The notes: generated from the letters alone by a model not told the origin. DNA of 64,000 bases from an uncultured Pseudomonadales bacterium (GCA_947489425.1 CANLDL010000001.1:744001-808000), one strand, 5' to 3'; positions 41,598 to 51,897 are shown, counted from the first letter of the stretch. Numbers and translations: made by a program.

Positions 41598-42632
41598 TTA
41601 GCTGGCCCGTAATATAGCTATCTCGGCTAATACCGCTGTAGCAAAGGCACCGGATGTGAGCTCAAATTTTAACACTAAGTCATTCTCGTCAAACTCGACT
41701 GAGCTTGTAAACTCGCCATTAGTAGGCACCAGCACCATCGGCCTGCGCTCTTGATTTAGCCCACAGTGTTCAAGGCCATGGCACCAGCTAGTTAATCCCG
41801 AAAGTGCAGTCTCTTCTAGCAAAAGTGCTTGCTCGCTAGTGGCCAAGCGTCCTCTACCCCAGAGCGGAGCTGTTGGTATATTACCAATCATTACATCACC
41901 TTCGATAGCATGTGCCCAGCAACCTTGTTTAACTCGAGCCGCTAGTACGGTATTAAATACATATGACCGTGCCGCTGACATTACCATCGATTTTTGACGC
42001 CTAGGTGGCATTTGCTTTTTTTCAAACCAGCTGGCAGCACTGGTTAAGTTGTTGCCATCTCGCCCAAAGCGTTGAGCACCAAAGTAATTGGGTACACCCG
42101 CTGATAAACGTTGCTTAATTTCATCAATAAGCTGTGGCTTTTGAGACTCTTTCAATAACAGCCCATCACCCTCTCCGTGCACATTCTCAATACCTGTTTG
42201 CCTGACATTGCGTAGGCGTATGCAAAATCTATTACTTTGATGATCTCCAGGCCTTAATTTATGGCTATGCCGGGTGGCTTTAAGTACGGTGACGCCCTCA
42301 ATATCGATAGGCTTATACGAGCTAGAGGCAGATTCACTCGAAAAGTCAACACGACGATGTGGATCATAAATACTTAACCACTGCTGAGTTATTGCGTGCC
42401 TATCTTTTCGGCCACAATAACCAATGGCTTTTTTATCAAGATCCAACAGCAAAGCCAATTGCTCTGCGACCCAGTGAGTATTTTGACCTATTTTTTCGAT
42501 ACAAATTAATACATGCTCACCATCACCGTTTGGCTCAAACCCCAAATGTTCGTTAACAATAAAGTCTTCGGGTAATGTGCGAAAGTCACCAATAAGATCA
42601 AGGCTTGGATAAGCCGTAGGAAATACAATCAT
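41598..42632 (-). CDS. truD: tRNA pseudouridine(13) synthase
   Basis: 344 residues. Converts U13 of tRNA-Glu to pseudouridine. The catalytic aspartate is D77 in GYCGRKDRHAITQQW, and the TruD-specific PNYFGAQRFGRDGNNL is in the middle. In many Gammaproteobacteria truD lies next to surE and ispF; here it follows a MarC gene instead. Start ATG begins the family's usual N-terminus ending in FIVNEHLGFEP. Confidence 0.95.
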   Translation of the reverse strand: MIVFPTAYPSLDLIGDFRTLPEDFIVNEHLGFEPNGDGEHVLICIEKIGQNTHWVAEQLALLLDLDKKAIGYCGRKDRHAITQQWLSIYDPHRRVDFSSESASSSYKPIDIEGVTVLKATRHSHKLRPGDHQSNRFCIRLRNVRQTGIENVHGEGDGLLLKESQKPQLIDEIKQRLSAGVPNYFGAQRFGRDGNNLTSAASWFEKKQMPPRRQKSMVMSAARSYVFNTVLAARVKQGCWAHAIEGDVMIGNIPTAPLWGRGRLATSEQALLLEETALSGLTSWCHGLEHCGLNQERRPMVLVPTNGEFTSSVEFDENDLVLKFELTSGAFATAVLAEIAILRAS

Positions 42633-42683
42633 AAAGTTACAGTATTAATTAAGAGTAAGCATGGGAAGGTAGGAGGCATAGAC

Positions 42684-43277
42684 TCAAAGACTACGGATAT
42701 AAATGGAAATACCATTTAATAGCATTTGGATTGCAACCATAATTAAAATCATCCCCATCAGGCGCTCAATAGCATTAAGCCCCTTTTCGCCCAACAGCCG
42801 ATGAAAAACCCCCGAAAACGATAGAATAACAGCACTGACTAACCAAGCAGCAAATAGAGCAAGGCTCCATTGCACCATTTTATTGGGTTCTTGATTAGAT
42901 AACAAAATCAGTGCGGCCATTGTCGATGGGCCCGCAATTAGGGGTACAGCCAATGGCACAATAAACGGCTCTTCGCCGGAGGGTAGAGACATTACACCAC
43001 CGGGTTGTGGGAATATCATCCGTAGCGCGATTAAAAACAATAAAATACCGCCAGCAATACTGACTGTCTCTTGCTCAATATTTAAAAAGTCGAGTAATGC
43101 TTGGCCACTGTGCAAAAAAAGCATCAAAATAAGCAGTGCTGCGGCGAGCTCTCTGCATATAATTATTTGCCGGCGCTTAGGCTCAATGGTTTTAAGTACC
43201 GACATATAAATCGGCAAATTACCCAGAGGATCCATAATTAAAAACAGCATTGTCGCTGCTGCGAGAATATCGAGCAT
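42684..43277 (-). CDS. MarC/YhgN-family membrane protein
   Basis: 197 residues with six predicted membrane helices. The DPLGNLPIYMSVLK motif near the N-terminus and AVPLIAGPSTMAALI in the middle are hallmarks of MarC-type proteins (UPF0056). Despite the name, a role in multidrug resistance has not been confirmed; they may be small-molecule transporters. It is divergent from trmA. Confidence 0.9.
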   Translation of the reverse strand: MLDILAAATMLFLIMDPLGNLPIYMSVLKTIEPKRRQIIICRELAAALLILMLFLHSGQALLDFLNIEQETVSIAGGILLFLIALRMIFPQPGGVMSLPSGEEPFIVPLAVPLIAGPSTMAALILLSNQEPNKMVQWSLALFAAWLVSAVILSFSGVFHRLLGEKGLNAIERLMGMILIMVAIQMLLNGISIYIRSL

Positions 43278-43462
43278 TATTTAGTCTTTATCGTCTATAA
43301 GGGTATGAGAAGTCACCAGAGCACAGGGAATATACCTCTCACCTTGTGACAAAGCAATTGCCTCATAAACCCATGAAGTCGATAAGATTTTCGTTTATGA
43401 TTCGCACCCGACCTAACGCCTACAATATAAGCTAATACATACACAATAGAGCAAGCTGCACA

Positions 43463-44599
43463 ATGACTAGCCTCCAACAACTGATAAGTACATTCGACAA
43501 CAAAGACAGTATCGAGGCGCTTTATCAACAACAACTCGACGAAAAAGTTACACTGTTCAAGAATGCTATAAACCCTTTTGTAGACGATGCTACCTATAAC
43601 GCTAGTGATATGAACATCATTGAATCACCAAGGCGTCATTACCGGCTTAGAGCAGAGTTTAAAATCTGGCACGAAGGCGAGCAGAGCCATTACGCCATGA
43701 CAGAAAAATCAACTAAAGAGCTTATCTTTTTAGAGCAATTCCCCGTCGCTTGCGCCGCCATTAATCAATTAATGCCTGAGCTACTCAACGTTATTTGCAA
43801 ACAGGAAATACTGCGCAGAAAGTGCTTTCAGATAGAGTTTTTAAGTACATTGAGCGGCGACACGCTAGTTAGCCTCATTTATCACAAAGCTTTAGACGAT
43901 AGCTGGATAGAGGCAATTAAACCGATCAAAGAACAGCTAGGCATTAATATTGTAGGCCGCAGTCGTAAACAGAAAATTGTACTCGATCGCGATTATGTCG
44001 ATGAAACCTTAAACGTTAATAGCCGCACTTATCACTACAAACAAATAGAAGGTGGCTTTACCCAGCCAAATGGCAAGGTTTGCGAAAAAATGCTCGAATG
44101 GGCCGTTAACAACAGCCGTGACTTAGGTGGCGACCTATTAGAGCTTTACTGCGGCAACGGCAATTTTACCCTTCCGCTTTCGCAAAATTTTAGCCGTGTT
44201 GTCGCAACAGAAATTGCCAAGACCTCAGTCAATGCAGCTCTGAGCAATTTAGAGAAAAACAACATCGATAATGTCTTCATTGCTCGTATGTCTAGCGAAG
44301 AGTTTGTCTCTGCCATGGACAAGAAACGGGAATTTAGACGCTTAAAGGACATCGACTTAGACGATTATGCTTTTTCAACGGTTTTTGTAGACCCGCCTCG
44401 TGCTGGATTGGATGAGGAAACCGTAAATATGGTGCAACGCTTCGATCATATTATTTATATCTCCTGCAATCCAGCAACTCTCGTCGAGAACTTAAATACG
44501 CTAAGCAAAACTCATAGTATAAAAGCCTTAGCTGCCTTTGATCAGTTCCCTTATACCGACCATTTGGAGGCCGGTGTAATTTTATCCAAAAGGTCATAA
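43463..44599 (+). CDS. trmA: tRNA (uracil(54)-C5)-methyltransferase
   Basis: 378 residues; makes ribothymidine in the T-loop of tRNAs with SAM. SAM motif LLELYCGNGNFTLPL, motif IV VDPPRAGLD, catalytic nucleophile C335 in YISCNPATL and general base E369 in HLEAGV. No iron-sulfur cysteine cluster is present, which separates TrmA from the related RlmC/RlmD. Single gene. Confidence 0.96.
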   Translation: MTSLQQLISTFDNKDSIEALYQQQLDEKVTLFKNAINPFVDDATYNASDMNIIESPRRHYRLRAEFKIWHEGEQSHYAMTEKSTKELIFLEQFPVACAAINQLMPELLNVICKQEILRRKCFQIEFLSTLSGDTLVSLIYHKALDDSWIEAIKPIKEQLGINIVGRSRKQKIVLDRDYVDETLNVNSRTYHYKQIEGGFTQPNGKVCEKMLEWAVNNSRDLGGDLLELYCGNGNFTLPLSQNFSRVVATEIAKTSVNAALSNLEKNNIDNVFIARMSSEEFVSAMDKKREFRRLKDIDLDDYAFSTVFVDPPRAGLDEETVNMVQRFDHIIYISCNPATLVENLNTLSKTHSIKALAAFDQFPYTDHLEAGVILSKRS

Positions 44600-44783
44600 G
44601 CAGTCAGCCTTGGATATCAATATAGAGCTCTAGATAGGGCATAAGGGCATAACTGACTAGACGCTTCGGCTTAATTAAGACACAATCGGGGTTTGGGCAA
44701 ATAATCATCGTTGTTAATAAGAATAATGTGTAATCATTCTGCCTAGTTCCATCTCAGCTTTAACTCAAGAGTAATCAGTATTC

Positions 44784-45911
44784 ATGAATAATAATGCAGT
44801 AGTGATCAGTGGTGCTGGCCTTTGGACGCCAGAAAACACCATCACCAATGAAGAATTAGTCGATTCTTATAATCAGTACGCCGAAAAGTATAATTTGGAT
44901 AATGCAGAGGCCATTACCGCAGGGAGTAAAACCGAAAAGCCGCTATCTAGCGCTGGGTTTATTGCTAAAGCATCGGGTATTAAAAGCCGCTTTGCCTACC
45001 GTAAAGAAGGCATTCTAGATATAAATAGGATGCGCCCTAAATTAGAAGAGCGTCCTATTGCAGAACTATCGCACCAAGCGGAAATGGCAGTTAATGCAGC
45101 CAAAATTGCCTTAAGCGAGGCCAACAAACCTGCCAGTGATATTGATGCAGTTATTGTCTCTTGTGCCTACACTCAACGTTCCTACCCCGCTATTGCTATC
45201 GAGGTACAAAATGAGTTGGGTATTCAAGGCTTTGGCTTTGATATGTTGGTCGCCTGCTCCGCGGCAACTTTTGCCCTACAACGCGCCTACGAGATGGTCA
45301 GCGCTGGTACAGCCAAAAGCGTATTAGTCATTAACCCAGAGCTAACCTCACCACAAGTCAACTATTGTGACCGCGACAGCCATTTTATTTTTGGTGATGT
45401 ATCCACAGCAACAGTTATTGAACGTGCTGATACTGCTAACTCTAATCATGTCTATGAAATATTAAACACCAAGGCTGTAACCAGCTACTCGAATAATATT
45501 CGCTCGGACTTTGGCTATACTTCACGCGTCGACGACAGTGACCCCTTTGCCGATGATAAATTATTTCATCAAAAAGGCCGAAAAGTCTTTAAAGAAGTCT
45601 GCCCTATGGCCGCTGAACATATATCAAGCCAACTGGAATCCATAGGTATTGCTATTGGAGATGTTAAACGCTGGTGGCTACACCAAGCCAATATTAATAT
45701 GAACCAGTTAATCGCCAAAAGGCTGTTGGGCCGTGATCCATCACCCGATGAAGCACCCATTGTTTTAGACCGCTATGCTAATACGGCCTCAGCGGGTTCG
45801 CTTATTGCCTTTAACCTTCACCACAAGGATCTTAGCAGTGGCGATATCGGCTTAATTTGCTCCTTTGGTGCAGGATATTCCATTGGTAGTTTAGTAATTA
45901 AAAAGCACTAA
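44784..45911 (+). CDS. Beta-ketoacyl-ACP synthase III (FabH-like)
   Basis: 375-residue thiolase-fold condensing enzyme with the Cys-His-Asn triad C158 (VACSAATFA), H300 (WLHQANINM) and N333 (YANTASAGSL). It is about 50 residues longer than E. coli FabH; the extra part is an N-terminal insertion (about 30-95, including NRMRPKLEERPIAELSHQAEMAV). Such longer KAS III proteins in Pseudomonas-like bacteria start fatty acid synthesis from acyl-CoA or use medium-chain primers. Single gene downstream of trmA; substrate not determined. Confidence 0.88.
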   Translation: MNNNAVVISGAGLWTPENTITNEELVDSYNQYAEKYNLDNAEAITAGSKTEKPLSSAGFIAKASGIKSRFAYRKEGILDINRMRPKLEERPIAELSHQAEMAVNAAKIALSEANKPASDIDAVIVSCAYTQRSYPAIAIEVQNELGIQGFGFDMLVACSAATFALQRAYEMVSAGTAKSVLVINPELTSPQVNYCDRDSHFIFGDVSTATVIERADTANSNHVYEILNTKAVTSYSNNIRSDFGYTSRVDDSDPFADDKLFHQKGRKVFKEVCPMAAEHISSQLESIGIAIGDVKRWWLHQANINMNQLIAKRLLGRDPSPDEAPIVLDRYANTASAGSLIAFNLHHKDLSSGDIGLICSFGAGYSIGSLVIKKH

Positions 45912-45922
45912 ACACATAAACT

Positions 45923-45958
45923 AGGTGTGTGAGTTTTTCTTCCAGAGCTTACACACCT
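45923..45958. terminator. Hairpin between convergent genes
   Basis: Stem of eleven bases with one mismatch (AGGTGTGTGAG against CTTACACACCT) around a pyrimidine-rich loop, in the 59-base gap between the KAS III and GGDEF-EAL stops. There is no T-run, so terminator function is uncertain. Confidence 0.4.
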
Positions 45959-45970
45959 GAATACGTTAGC

Positions 45971-48061
45971 TTAACTTGCTAAGCTTTTATTGTTTTTTAA
46001 GTAATCCTCAAGCTGCTCAACCGTTAGAGGCTTGCTGTAATAATAACCCTGCCCATAGCCACACCCACTATTAAGGACAACATCAGCATCGGCTTTTGTC
46101 TCTATTCCCTCTGCTATCGAATAAATAGATAAAGCTTTAGTAATTGCAACAATTGCTTGTAAGATACCCTGCTTACTTTTATCTTTTGCGCAGCCATCTA
46201 CAAAAGAGCGATCAATTTTTAATGTGTCGATAGGGAATTGCCATAGATAGGAAAAAGATGAATAACCCGTACCAAAATCATCGATGGCAACTTGAACGCC
46301 TAATTCACGAATTCTTTTTAATTTTTTGCTATAAATTTTATTATTATCGAGCAAGATATTTTCAGTGAGCTCTATTTCTATTTCATTAGCCCCAATCCCT
46401 GTTTCTAAAATAACACTCTTAACCGTCTCCTCCAAACCGTCTATTTCTAGCTGTTTAGGCGAAACATTAATGCAAATAGTTTCAAGTAAGTTATCTTGAA
46501 TAGCATTTTTAAGATACTGATATTGGCGGCAGGCTTTTCTAATAATAATATTGCCAATATCCGAGATAAGATCAGCTTGTTCGGCTATTTCAATAAAAGA
46601 ATCGGGATATAACAAACCACGCTCTGGATGTCGCCATCTGACCAATGCTTCAAGGCAAGTCACTCTACCATCTTTTAAATCTAAAATAGGTTGGTAATGC
46701 AATTCAAATTCATCCCTTTCAATTGCTAAAAGTAAATCTTCTTTTATCTTATTTTCTTCAACAATTTTTTGCGACATAGATATTTCAAACAAAACGGAAT
46801 GGGAGCCACCTTTTTGCTTAGCTTTATACATTGCGATATCAGCATGCTTGAGCAACTCTGTCCTCGTTTTACCATGCTGTGGATAAAAAGATATACCAAC
46901 GCTAGAGGAAACCATAAGTTCATAACCGTCGATAGTCACAGGCTGTGAGCAGATAGCCACTATATCCTGAGCAAGCTCATAAATATCCTCAAGCTGGCTA
47001 ATTGCAACAAATTCATCACCACCAAAACGAGCAATATAATTTCTTTCACCAACACCAACTTTTAATCTATCGGCCAATATTTTCAGTAGGTGATCGCCGA
47101 TGCTATGACCATATAGATCATTAACGACTTTGAAACCGTCTAGATCAATAAATAATAGTGCAAAAAATTCGTTTTTAGCTTTATCTTCTGAAATAATTGT
47201 ATCGAGATGACGATTAAACGAATAACGATTAGGAAGGCCTGTTAACTGATCATAAAACGCTATTTTTTGCGCTCGCTCTTCAGCATCCGACCTTACCGCA
47301 ACCTCTTTATTAAGCTCTTCCATTTTATGCGCAATTTCTTTTTGCATCGACAGAAAAGCCTGAGTAAGAATAGAAATTTCACCCTTATTATTAGTATCGT
47401 CTTCAAGCACATGCTTATCAGGATCAACAATATGATTAGCTAATGACACTATTGGTTTTGCGATTTTATTACCCACCAAATAAACAAAAATAAAACACAC
47501 AAGTGCAGTAATAATTAATGCTTGGAAAATAGCGGTATATAATTTTTTATGCTGTTTTTCATACGCTATAGTAGAGTAAACAACGATAGAATAACCACTA
47601 TCTGAATCATCCACGCTAAAAGGTAAAATAATTAAGGCATAATCTAGATCGCTGGTGCAAACTATTTTATAGCGATCAATATCAGTTATAGCCGCTCTTA
47701 TCTGAGCTTTATCGAGTACGACATCGCCATAGGAAAAGATTTCCTCTCCGTTTTTATCAACATAATAGTAACTTAGGAAATTAGTATTGGAATCAACTCT
47801 TTCAGGAAAAAACGTTGCACCTCTAACTTTGATTAACAAGTGAGCAAGCTCGTTATAGTTTTCGGCTTTTTGAGGTATATTATTTCTAACTTCATAGTGA
47901 AAGTCGTAAACCAACGCATCGGATTGCTGATACAAGCCAGTATCATAGAATATATTATTTTGATATATAGTGAATGAGAAATAAGCAAGCATCACTAACA
48001 ATACTGGCAGAGTAACCACGATCATTAGGCGAAACTTAATACTTTGACAAAAAGAGACCAT
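45971..48061 (-). CDS. Membrane GGDEF-EAL protein (cyclic di-GMP turnover)
   Basis: About 696 residues from the ATG at 48061; a TTG at 48067 is also possible and would touch the stop of the upstream gene. Helix 9-29, a periplasmic domain (about 30-180), second helix (about 186-206), HAMP (207-260), coiled coil, GGDEF domain with intact GGDEF at 349-353 (FGGDEFVAI), then an EAL domain with EAL at 473-475 (LEALVRWRHP) and DDFGTGYSSFSYL. Both active sites look complete, so it could make or degrade c-di-GMP. It pairs with the periplasmic binding protein encoded directly upstream. Confidence 0.92.
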   Translation of the reverse strand: MVSFCQSIKFRLMIVVTLPVLLVMLAYFSFTIYQNNIFYDTGLYQQSDALVYDFHYEVRNNIPQKAENYNELAHLLIKVRGATFFPERVDSNTNFLSYYYVDKNGEEIFSYGDVVLDKAQIRAAITDIDRYKIVCTSDLDYALIILPFSVDDSDSGYSIVVYSTIAYEKQHKKLYTAIFQALIITALVCFIFVYLVGNKIAKPIVSLANHIVDPDKHVLEDDTNNKGEISILTQAFLSMQKEIAHKMEELNKEVAVRSDAEERAQKIAFYDQLTGLPNRYSFNRHLDTIISEDKAKNEFFALLFIDLDGFKVVNDLYGHSIGDHLLKILADRLKVGVGERNYIARFGGDEFVAISQLEDIYELAQDIVAICSQPVTIDGYELMVSSSVGISFYPQHGKTRTELLKHADIAMYKAKQKGGSHSVLFEISMSQKIVEENKIKEDLLLAIERDEFELHYQPILDLKDGRVTCLEALVRWRHPERGLLYPDSFIEIAEQADLISDIGNIIIRKACRQYQYLKNAIQDNLLETICINVSPKQLEIDGLEETVKSVILETGIGANEIEIELTENILLDNNKIYSKKLKRIRELGVQVAIDDFGTGYSSFSYLWQFPIDTLKIDRSFVDGCAKDKSKQGILQAIVAITKALSIYSIAEGIETKADADVVLNSGCGYGQGYYYSKPLTVEQLEDYLKNNKSLAS

Positions 48062-48067
48062 CGACAA

Positions 48068-49111
48068 TCAAATTGTATTCTTAGTTAAAATTATAGGATC
48101 TATATAGACTCTTCTATCAACCTCTAGTCCCTCTAGTAACTTGAACATTACCTCTACAGCCTTTTTTCCCATAAGGGATGTATCTTGCATGACTGTACCA
48201 ACTAACTTCTCTTCTCTTATTAATTTTTTCATAACAATATTACAGTCAAACCCCATAATCACAGGCTCGGTATTCGATGACTCGGCAGCGACTGTTGCGG
48301 CAATAGATGCCGGAGCAAATGCCGAGAAAATACCAGCAACATCATCTCCATATTCCTGTAAGCCTTCTAAGGTGATATCAAAAGCGTTTTTTCCATCCCA
48401 GTTCTCGGCATAGAGTACTTGCACATTGTAACCGCCTAATCGAGAAAGAGCTCTTCTTGCGCTATCCGCCCTAGTTCGCGCATCGACATTCCCTTGATCA
48501 CCAGTAACAATAAGAACCGTGACACCCGTTTTTTGTTTTCGCTTGATTTCTTCATGGAGAAATTCAGCAGCTAATGTCGATGCTAAGTGATTATTTGTCA
48601 TCACTGTAGATCTAACCAAAGGATGTTCAATATCGGTATTAACGAGCACCAGTGGAATGTTGGTTTCCTTTAAAATATCTACTTTGTGTATTGTTTCATC
48701 ACTTAGAGAACCTAAAATCAGGCCATCAACATTGTCGGATATTGCTTTTTGGGGGATAGACAGTTTTTCTTTGTAGGAAATTTTGGGGGGCTTTATATTT
48801 TCTGTATAGTTAAGTAGTACAGAGTTTCTTTCATTTGCTTCCCTTCTTAAAGATTTAGCAAGCTTTATCCAGTAGTCGACCTGATTAAACATACCAGAAT
48901 ATCCGATAACCGCCCCTCCTATCTCTGTAGTTTGATCATCATCTACTTTGCTATGTTCTTGAGAATAAAGGGGATTGCTAAAAATCAGGGCACATAACAA
49001 ACTAAATCGCTGAGCGCTTCGTTTATACTGGTGAGAGTTGAAAAAAAAAATTGAATGTTTAGCTATATTTTTTACTAAAGAAGAAAAATATTGCTGTTTC
49101 ACTAAACACAT
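48068..49111 (-). CDS. Periplasmic sugar-type binding protein (Peripla_BP_4), probable sensor partner
   Basis: 347 residues with the fold of ribose/autoinducer-type binding proteins: EIGGAVIGYSGMFNQVDYWIKLAKSLRREAN, VDGLILGSLSDETIHKV, IPLVLVNTDIEH, LIVTGDQGNVDARTRADSARRAL and PVIMGFDCNIVMKKLI. A signal-like helix follows a basic N-terminal extension (about residues 36-50, ending LYSQ). There is no permease or ATPase gene beside it, and its stop is within a few bases of the GGDEF-EAL start, so it probably works as a ligand receptor for that enzyme rather than in transport. GGAGAG ribosome site before the ATG. Confidence 0.85.
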   Translation of the reverse strand: MCLVKQQYFSSLVKNIAKHSIFFFNSHQYKRSAQRFSLLCALIFSNPLYSQEHSKVDDDQTTEIGGAVIGYSGMFNQVDYWIKLAKSLRREANERNSVLLNYTENIKPPKISYKEKLSIPQKAISDNVDGLILGSLSDETIHKVDILKETNIPLVLVNTDIEHPLVRSTVMTNNHLASTLAAEFLHEEIKRKQKTGVTVLIVTGDQGNVDARTRADSARRALSRLGGYNVQVLYAENWDGKNAFDITLEGLQEYGDDVAGIFSAFAPASIAATVAAESSNTEPVIMGFDCNIVMKKLIREEKLVGTVMQDTSLMGKKAVEVMFKLLEGLEVDRRVYIDPIILTKNTI

Positions 49112-49517
49112 TTTTCTCTCCCCTTTTTATTCGCTTAATATTGATATATGTAAACGTTATTAACTACCGTTTCTACGGCATTCATCAAGCCCAACTAGAG
49201 TGCTATTGATACTTATAAAGCATAGCCACTATTTATAATAAAACAAACGCCAGCATTTTATACAAGCAAGGGAGGCTACTATAGTGGAACAGCAAAATAT
49301 TTGCATACAATGACTATTAGATTTTAGTCTGATGGTGGAGATATACCTTATTTATTGATTTATTTGAGTATTGAGGCTTAATATCATCACATAAAGTAAG
49401 GCCTTTAAACCAAATACATTAATTTTATACCTTTACCTAAACTTAAAAACAAACAAAGCAACTAATAATTAGCAAGTTTAATACTATTTTTAGTCGCTAT
49501 TGCTAAAAGAAGCATAC
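49112..49517. other. Spacer between binding-protein gene and AGCS gene
   Basis: About 400 bases, AT-rich. It contains one LacI-like half-palindrome (TGTAAACGTTATTA near 49148) about 40 bases before the binding-protein start; nothing else that I can name. Confidence 0.4.
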
Positions 49518-51017
49518 CTACTTAAACTTTTTTATCTCTCCGCTTTCTATTCTCGCAAAATACGACTCCATCTCACGTTTTACAATCGGTGCTAAGAAGT
49601 ACAAACCTAATATATTAGGCACACAAATTAAGAACACTAAGGCATCGGATATATCAAGTATTGGTCCTAGCTCGACAATACAGCCCAAAGCTACAAAGGC
49701 ACAGAAAATTAATTTATAAGCCGTTTGCCCTTTTTCGCTTTCACCAAATAAATAGGTCCACCCTTTTAGCCCATAGTAAGACCAAGAGATCATGGTAGAG
49801 AAGGCAAAAAGCAGTGCCGCAAATGCTAGCGGTAATGGGAACCAGCTAAACTCGCGCTGAAAAGCGGCAGACGTCATCGCAACACCTTGGGCACCATTGG
49901 CAAAATTAGGATCAGCAACCTGTGCCGTACCAATTACCAATGCAGTAATCGTACAAATCACAATGGTATCGATAAATGGCTCCAATAAAGAGACAACACC
50001 CTCGGTGACAGGCTCATTAGTTTTAACGGCCGAATGCGCAATGGATGCTGAGCCTATGCCCGCCTCATTTGAAAATACAGCACGTTGAAAACCAATAATC
50101 ATTGCACCTAATGCACCACCGGCAACACCTTCGCCAGTGAAGGCACCAGTAAATATATTAGAGACAGCTTGCGGCAGTGAGCCTATATTCATTAGGATGA
50201 CAATGATGGCAAAAATACAATAAAAAATAGCCATAAAGGGAACAATTTTTTCTGTCACTCTCGCTATCGATTTAATACCACCGATGATGACTGAAAAAAC
50301 CACCCCGGCAAGTATTAAACCAATTAACCAACCAAAACCATCCAATCCACCACCAGCTACAGTATTTAATTGCACATAGGCCTGATTGGATTGGAACATA
50401 TTACCAATACCTAATGCACCAATAAAAATACCGACGGCATAAAAAGTCCCCATGAATTTACCAAAGCCTGCCATGCCTCTATCGGAAAATCCCTGTCGCA
50501 AATAATACATCGGGCCACCGGAGACATGACCATCTTCAAATTCCTGCCGATACTTAACACCTAGGGTACACTCCACAAATTTTGTCGACATCCCTAAAAT
50601 ACCCGCAACAATTAACCAAAAGGTTGCTCCCGCACCACCTACGGTTACAGCAACGGCGACACCACCAATATTACCAATACCAACAGTGCCCGAAACCGCT
50701 GTAGCTAATGCTTGAAAATGAGAAACCTCACCGTGGCTTTTGGGGTCAGAGTAATCACCTCTGACCAATTGGATCGCGTGTTTAAAACCTCTAACATTAA
50801 TAAAACGCATATAAAAAGTAAAAAATACAGCACCGACGACTAGCCATAATACAACTAGGGGTAACTGTGCGCCGAATACCGGAACCTTAAAGAAGACAAC
50901 CTTCCCAATAAAGGTCGCAATTGGTGCAGTCGCATTATTGATTGCCTCGTCAATGCCTGCATAAACATTAGTGAACGGAATAAAAACCAAACTAAAAAGT
51001 AAGAGTAGTTTTTTCAT
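49518..51017 (-). CDS. Sodium:alanine symporter (AGCS family)
   Basis: About 499 residues from the ATG at 51017, which has an AGGCG ribosome site; an in-frame ATG at 51029 adds four residues. A cleavable-looking signal (MKKLLLLFSLVFIPFTNVYAG) precedes about eleven membrane helices. Family marks are ALATAVSGTVGIGNIGGVAVAV, GPMYYLRQGF and FSNEAGIGSASIAHSAVKTNEPV. AGCS carriers import alanine, glycine or related small amino acids with sodium. It is downstream of the sulfonate genes on the same strand; whether it carries a sulfonate-derived amino acid such as taurine is speculation. Confidence 0.92.
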   Translation of the reverse strand: MKKLLLLFSLVFIPFTNVYAGIDEAINNATAPIATFIGKVVFFKVPVFGAQLPLVVLWLVVGAVFFTFYMRFINVRGFKHAIQLVRGDYSDPKSHGEVSHFQALATAVSGTVGIGNIGGVAVAVTVGGAGATFWLIVAGILGMSTKFVECTLGVKYRQEFEDGHVSGGPMYYLRQGFSDRGMAGFGKFMGTFYAVGIFIGALGIGNMFQSNQAYVQLNTVAGGGLDGFGWLIGLILAGVVFSVIIGGIKSIARVTEKIVPFMAIFYCIFAIIVILMNIGSLPQAVSNIFTGAFTGEGVAGGALGAMIIGFQRAVFSNEAGIGSASIAHSAVKTNEPVTEGVVSLLEPFIDTIVICTITALVIGTAQVADPNFANGAQGVAMTSAAFQREFSWFPLPLAFAALLFAFSTMISWSYYGLKGWTYLFGESEKGQTAYKLIFCAFVALGCIVELGPILDISDALVFLICVPNILGLYFLAPIVKREMESYFARIESGEIKKFK

Positions 51018-51144
51018 ATCTCGCCTCATTTTTATTAATTTATTTTACTTATGAAAAATTTCAAAACCCAATTAAACCTGATCAATCTATAGAGTTATTT
51101 AAGGGTTATTTATAAAGAGATTTAGGGATCATTTATAGAACCGC

Positions 51145-51579
51145 TTATGGAACTACTGTTACCGGTAATAGAGACGTTTGTACTAAAGCCGCTGTCACAC
51201 TACCGAAGATCATGGAGCGAACTCGAGACTCACCCAATTTACCAATGTAAATTTGTGTAGCCTTGTATTCATCGGCAATATTTTTAAGAGCCTCAGCAAT
51301 TTTTCCATGACGGACAACGGTTTCAATAGACAAATTTTGATCGCCAAGCGCTTCAATTTCCGGATTAAGAATCGAATCATGAGCCCGTTGAATTTCTGAC
51401 TCTCGGCGCTTTTGCCTTTCATCTAATTCTTCTGGTGTATGAAAACTATATGGGGACCAATCAATAATATAAGAAAGAATAAGGCTTGAATGAGTTAACT
51501 TGGCATATTCAACGGCAGCACCTAATGCTCTTTTGCCACCTTCGCTTCCGTCTATAGCCACTAGAATTTTATTAGACAT
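51145..51579 (-). CDS. Universal stress protein (UspA family)
   Basis: 144 residues, single Usp domain. N-terminal ILVAIDGSEGGKRALGAAVEYAK and the C-terminal ATP-binding loop in IYIGKLGESRVRSMIFGSVTAALVQTSLLPVTVVP; the usual G-x2-G-x9-G(S/T) spacing is roughly kept, so nucleotide binding is possible. It lies between the oxidase and the AGCS symporter on the same strand, with wide gaps. Role inferred only from the family: stress tolerance. Confidence 0.88.
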   Translation of the reverse strand: MSNKILVAIDGSEGGKRALGAAVEYAKLTHSSLILSYIIDWSPYSFHTPEELDERQKRRESEIQRAHDSILNPEIEALGDQNLSIETVVRHGKIAEALKNIADEYKATQIYIGKLGESRVRSMIFGSVTAALVQTSLLPVTVVP

Positions 51580-51897
51580 AATTATCCCTCTAGCAAGTTA
51601 TGTTTAAAAGTGCATATATTTGTATCTCAGGGACAAAGTACTCCTTACGGCTGGTATAAATCAACAAAAATTTATGGGTCCAGATGATTATATTTTTAAA
51701 TAATGAGACAAAAACAAACTAAAAGATATTTATAGCTATACTTTTTATAATCAAAACGAATACTTCATAGAGTATAAAATAAAGGCTTTGGAAGGATATT
51801 AAGACAGTTAGACTCAATAAATGGAGTGATAAGCGAGCTTTAAATTAGCCGATGAGCCCAAGATATATTTAGATTTAATGATGAGAATTTTTTAATG
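51580..51897. other. AT-rich spacer downstream of the hydroxyacid oxidase gene
   Basis: About 320 bases. No gene, no strong hairpin and no RNA structure recognised; it should contain the promoter of the Usp gene. Confidence 0.35.

Noticed and set aside
49140..49165. LacI-type operator before the periplasmic binding-protein gene
   Set aside because: Only the left half (TGTAAACGTT) fits; the right half is degenerate, so it is not called as an operator.
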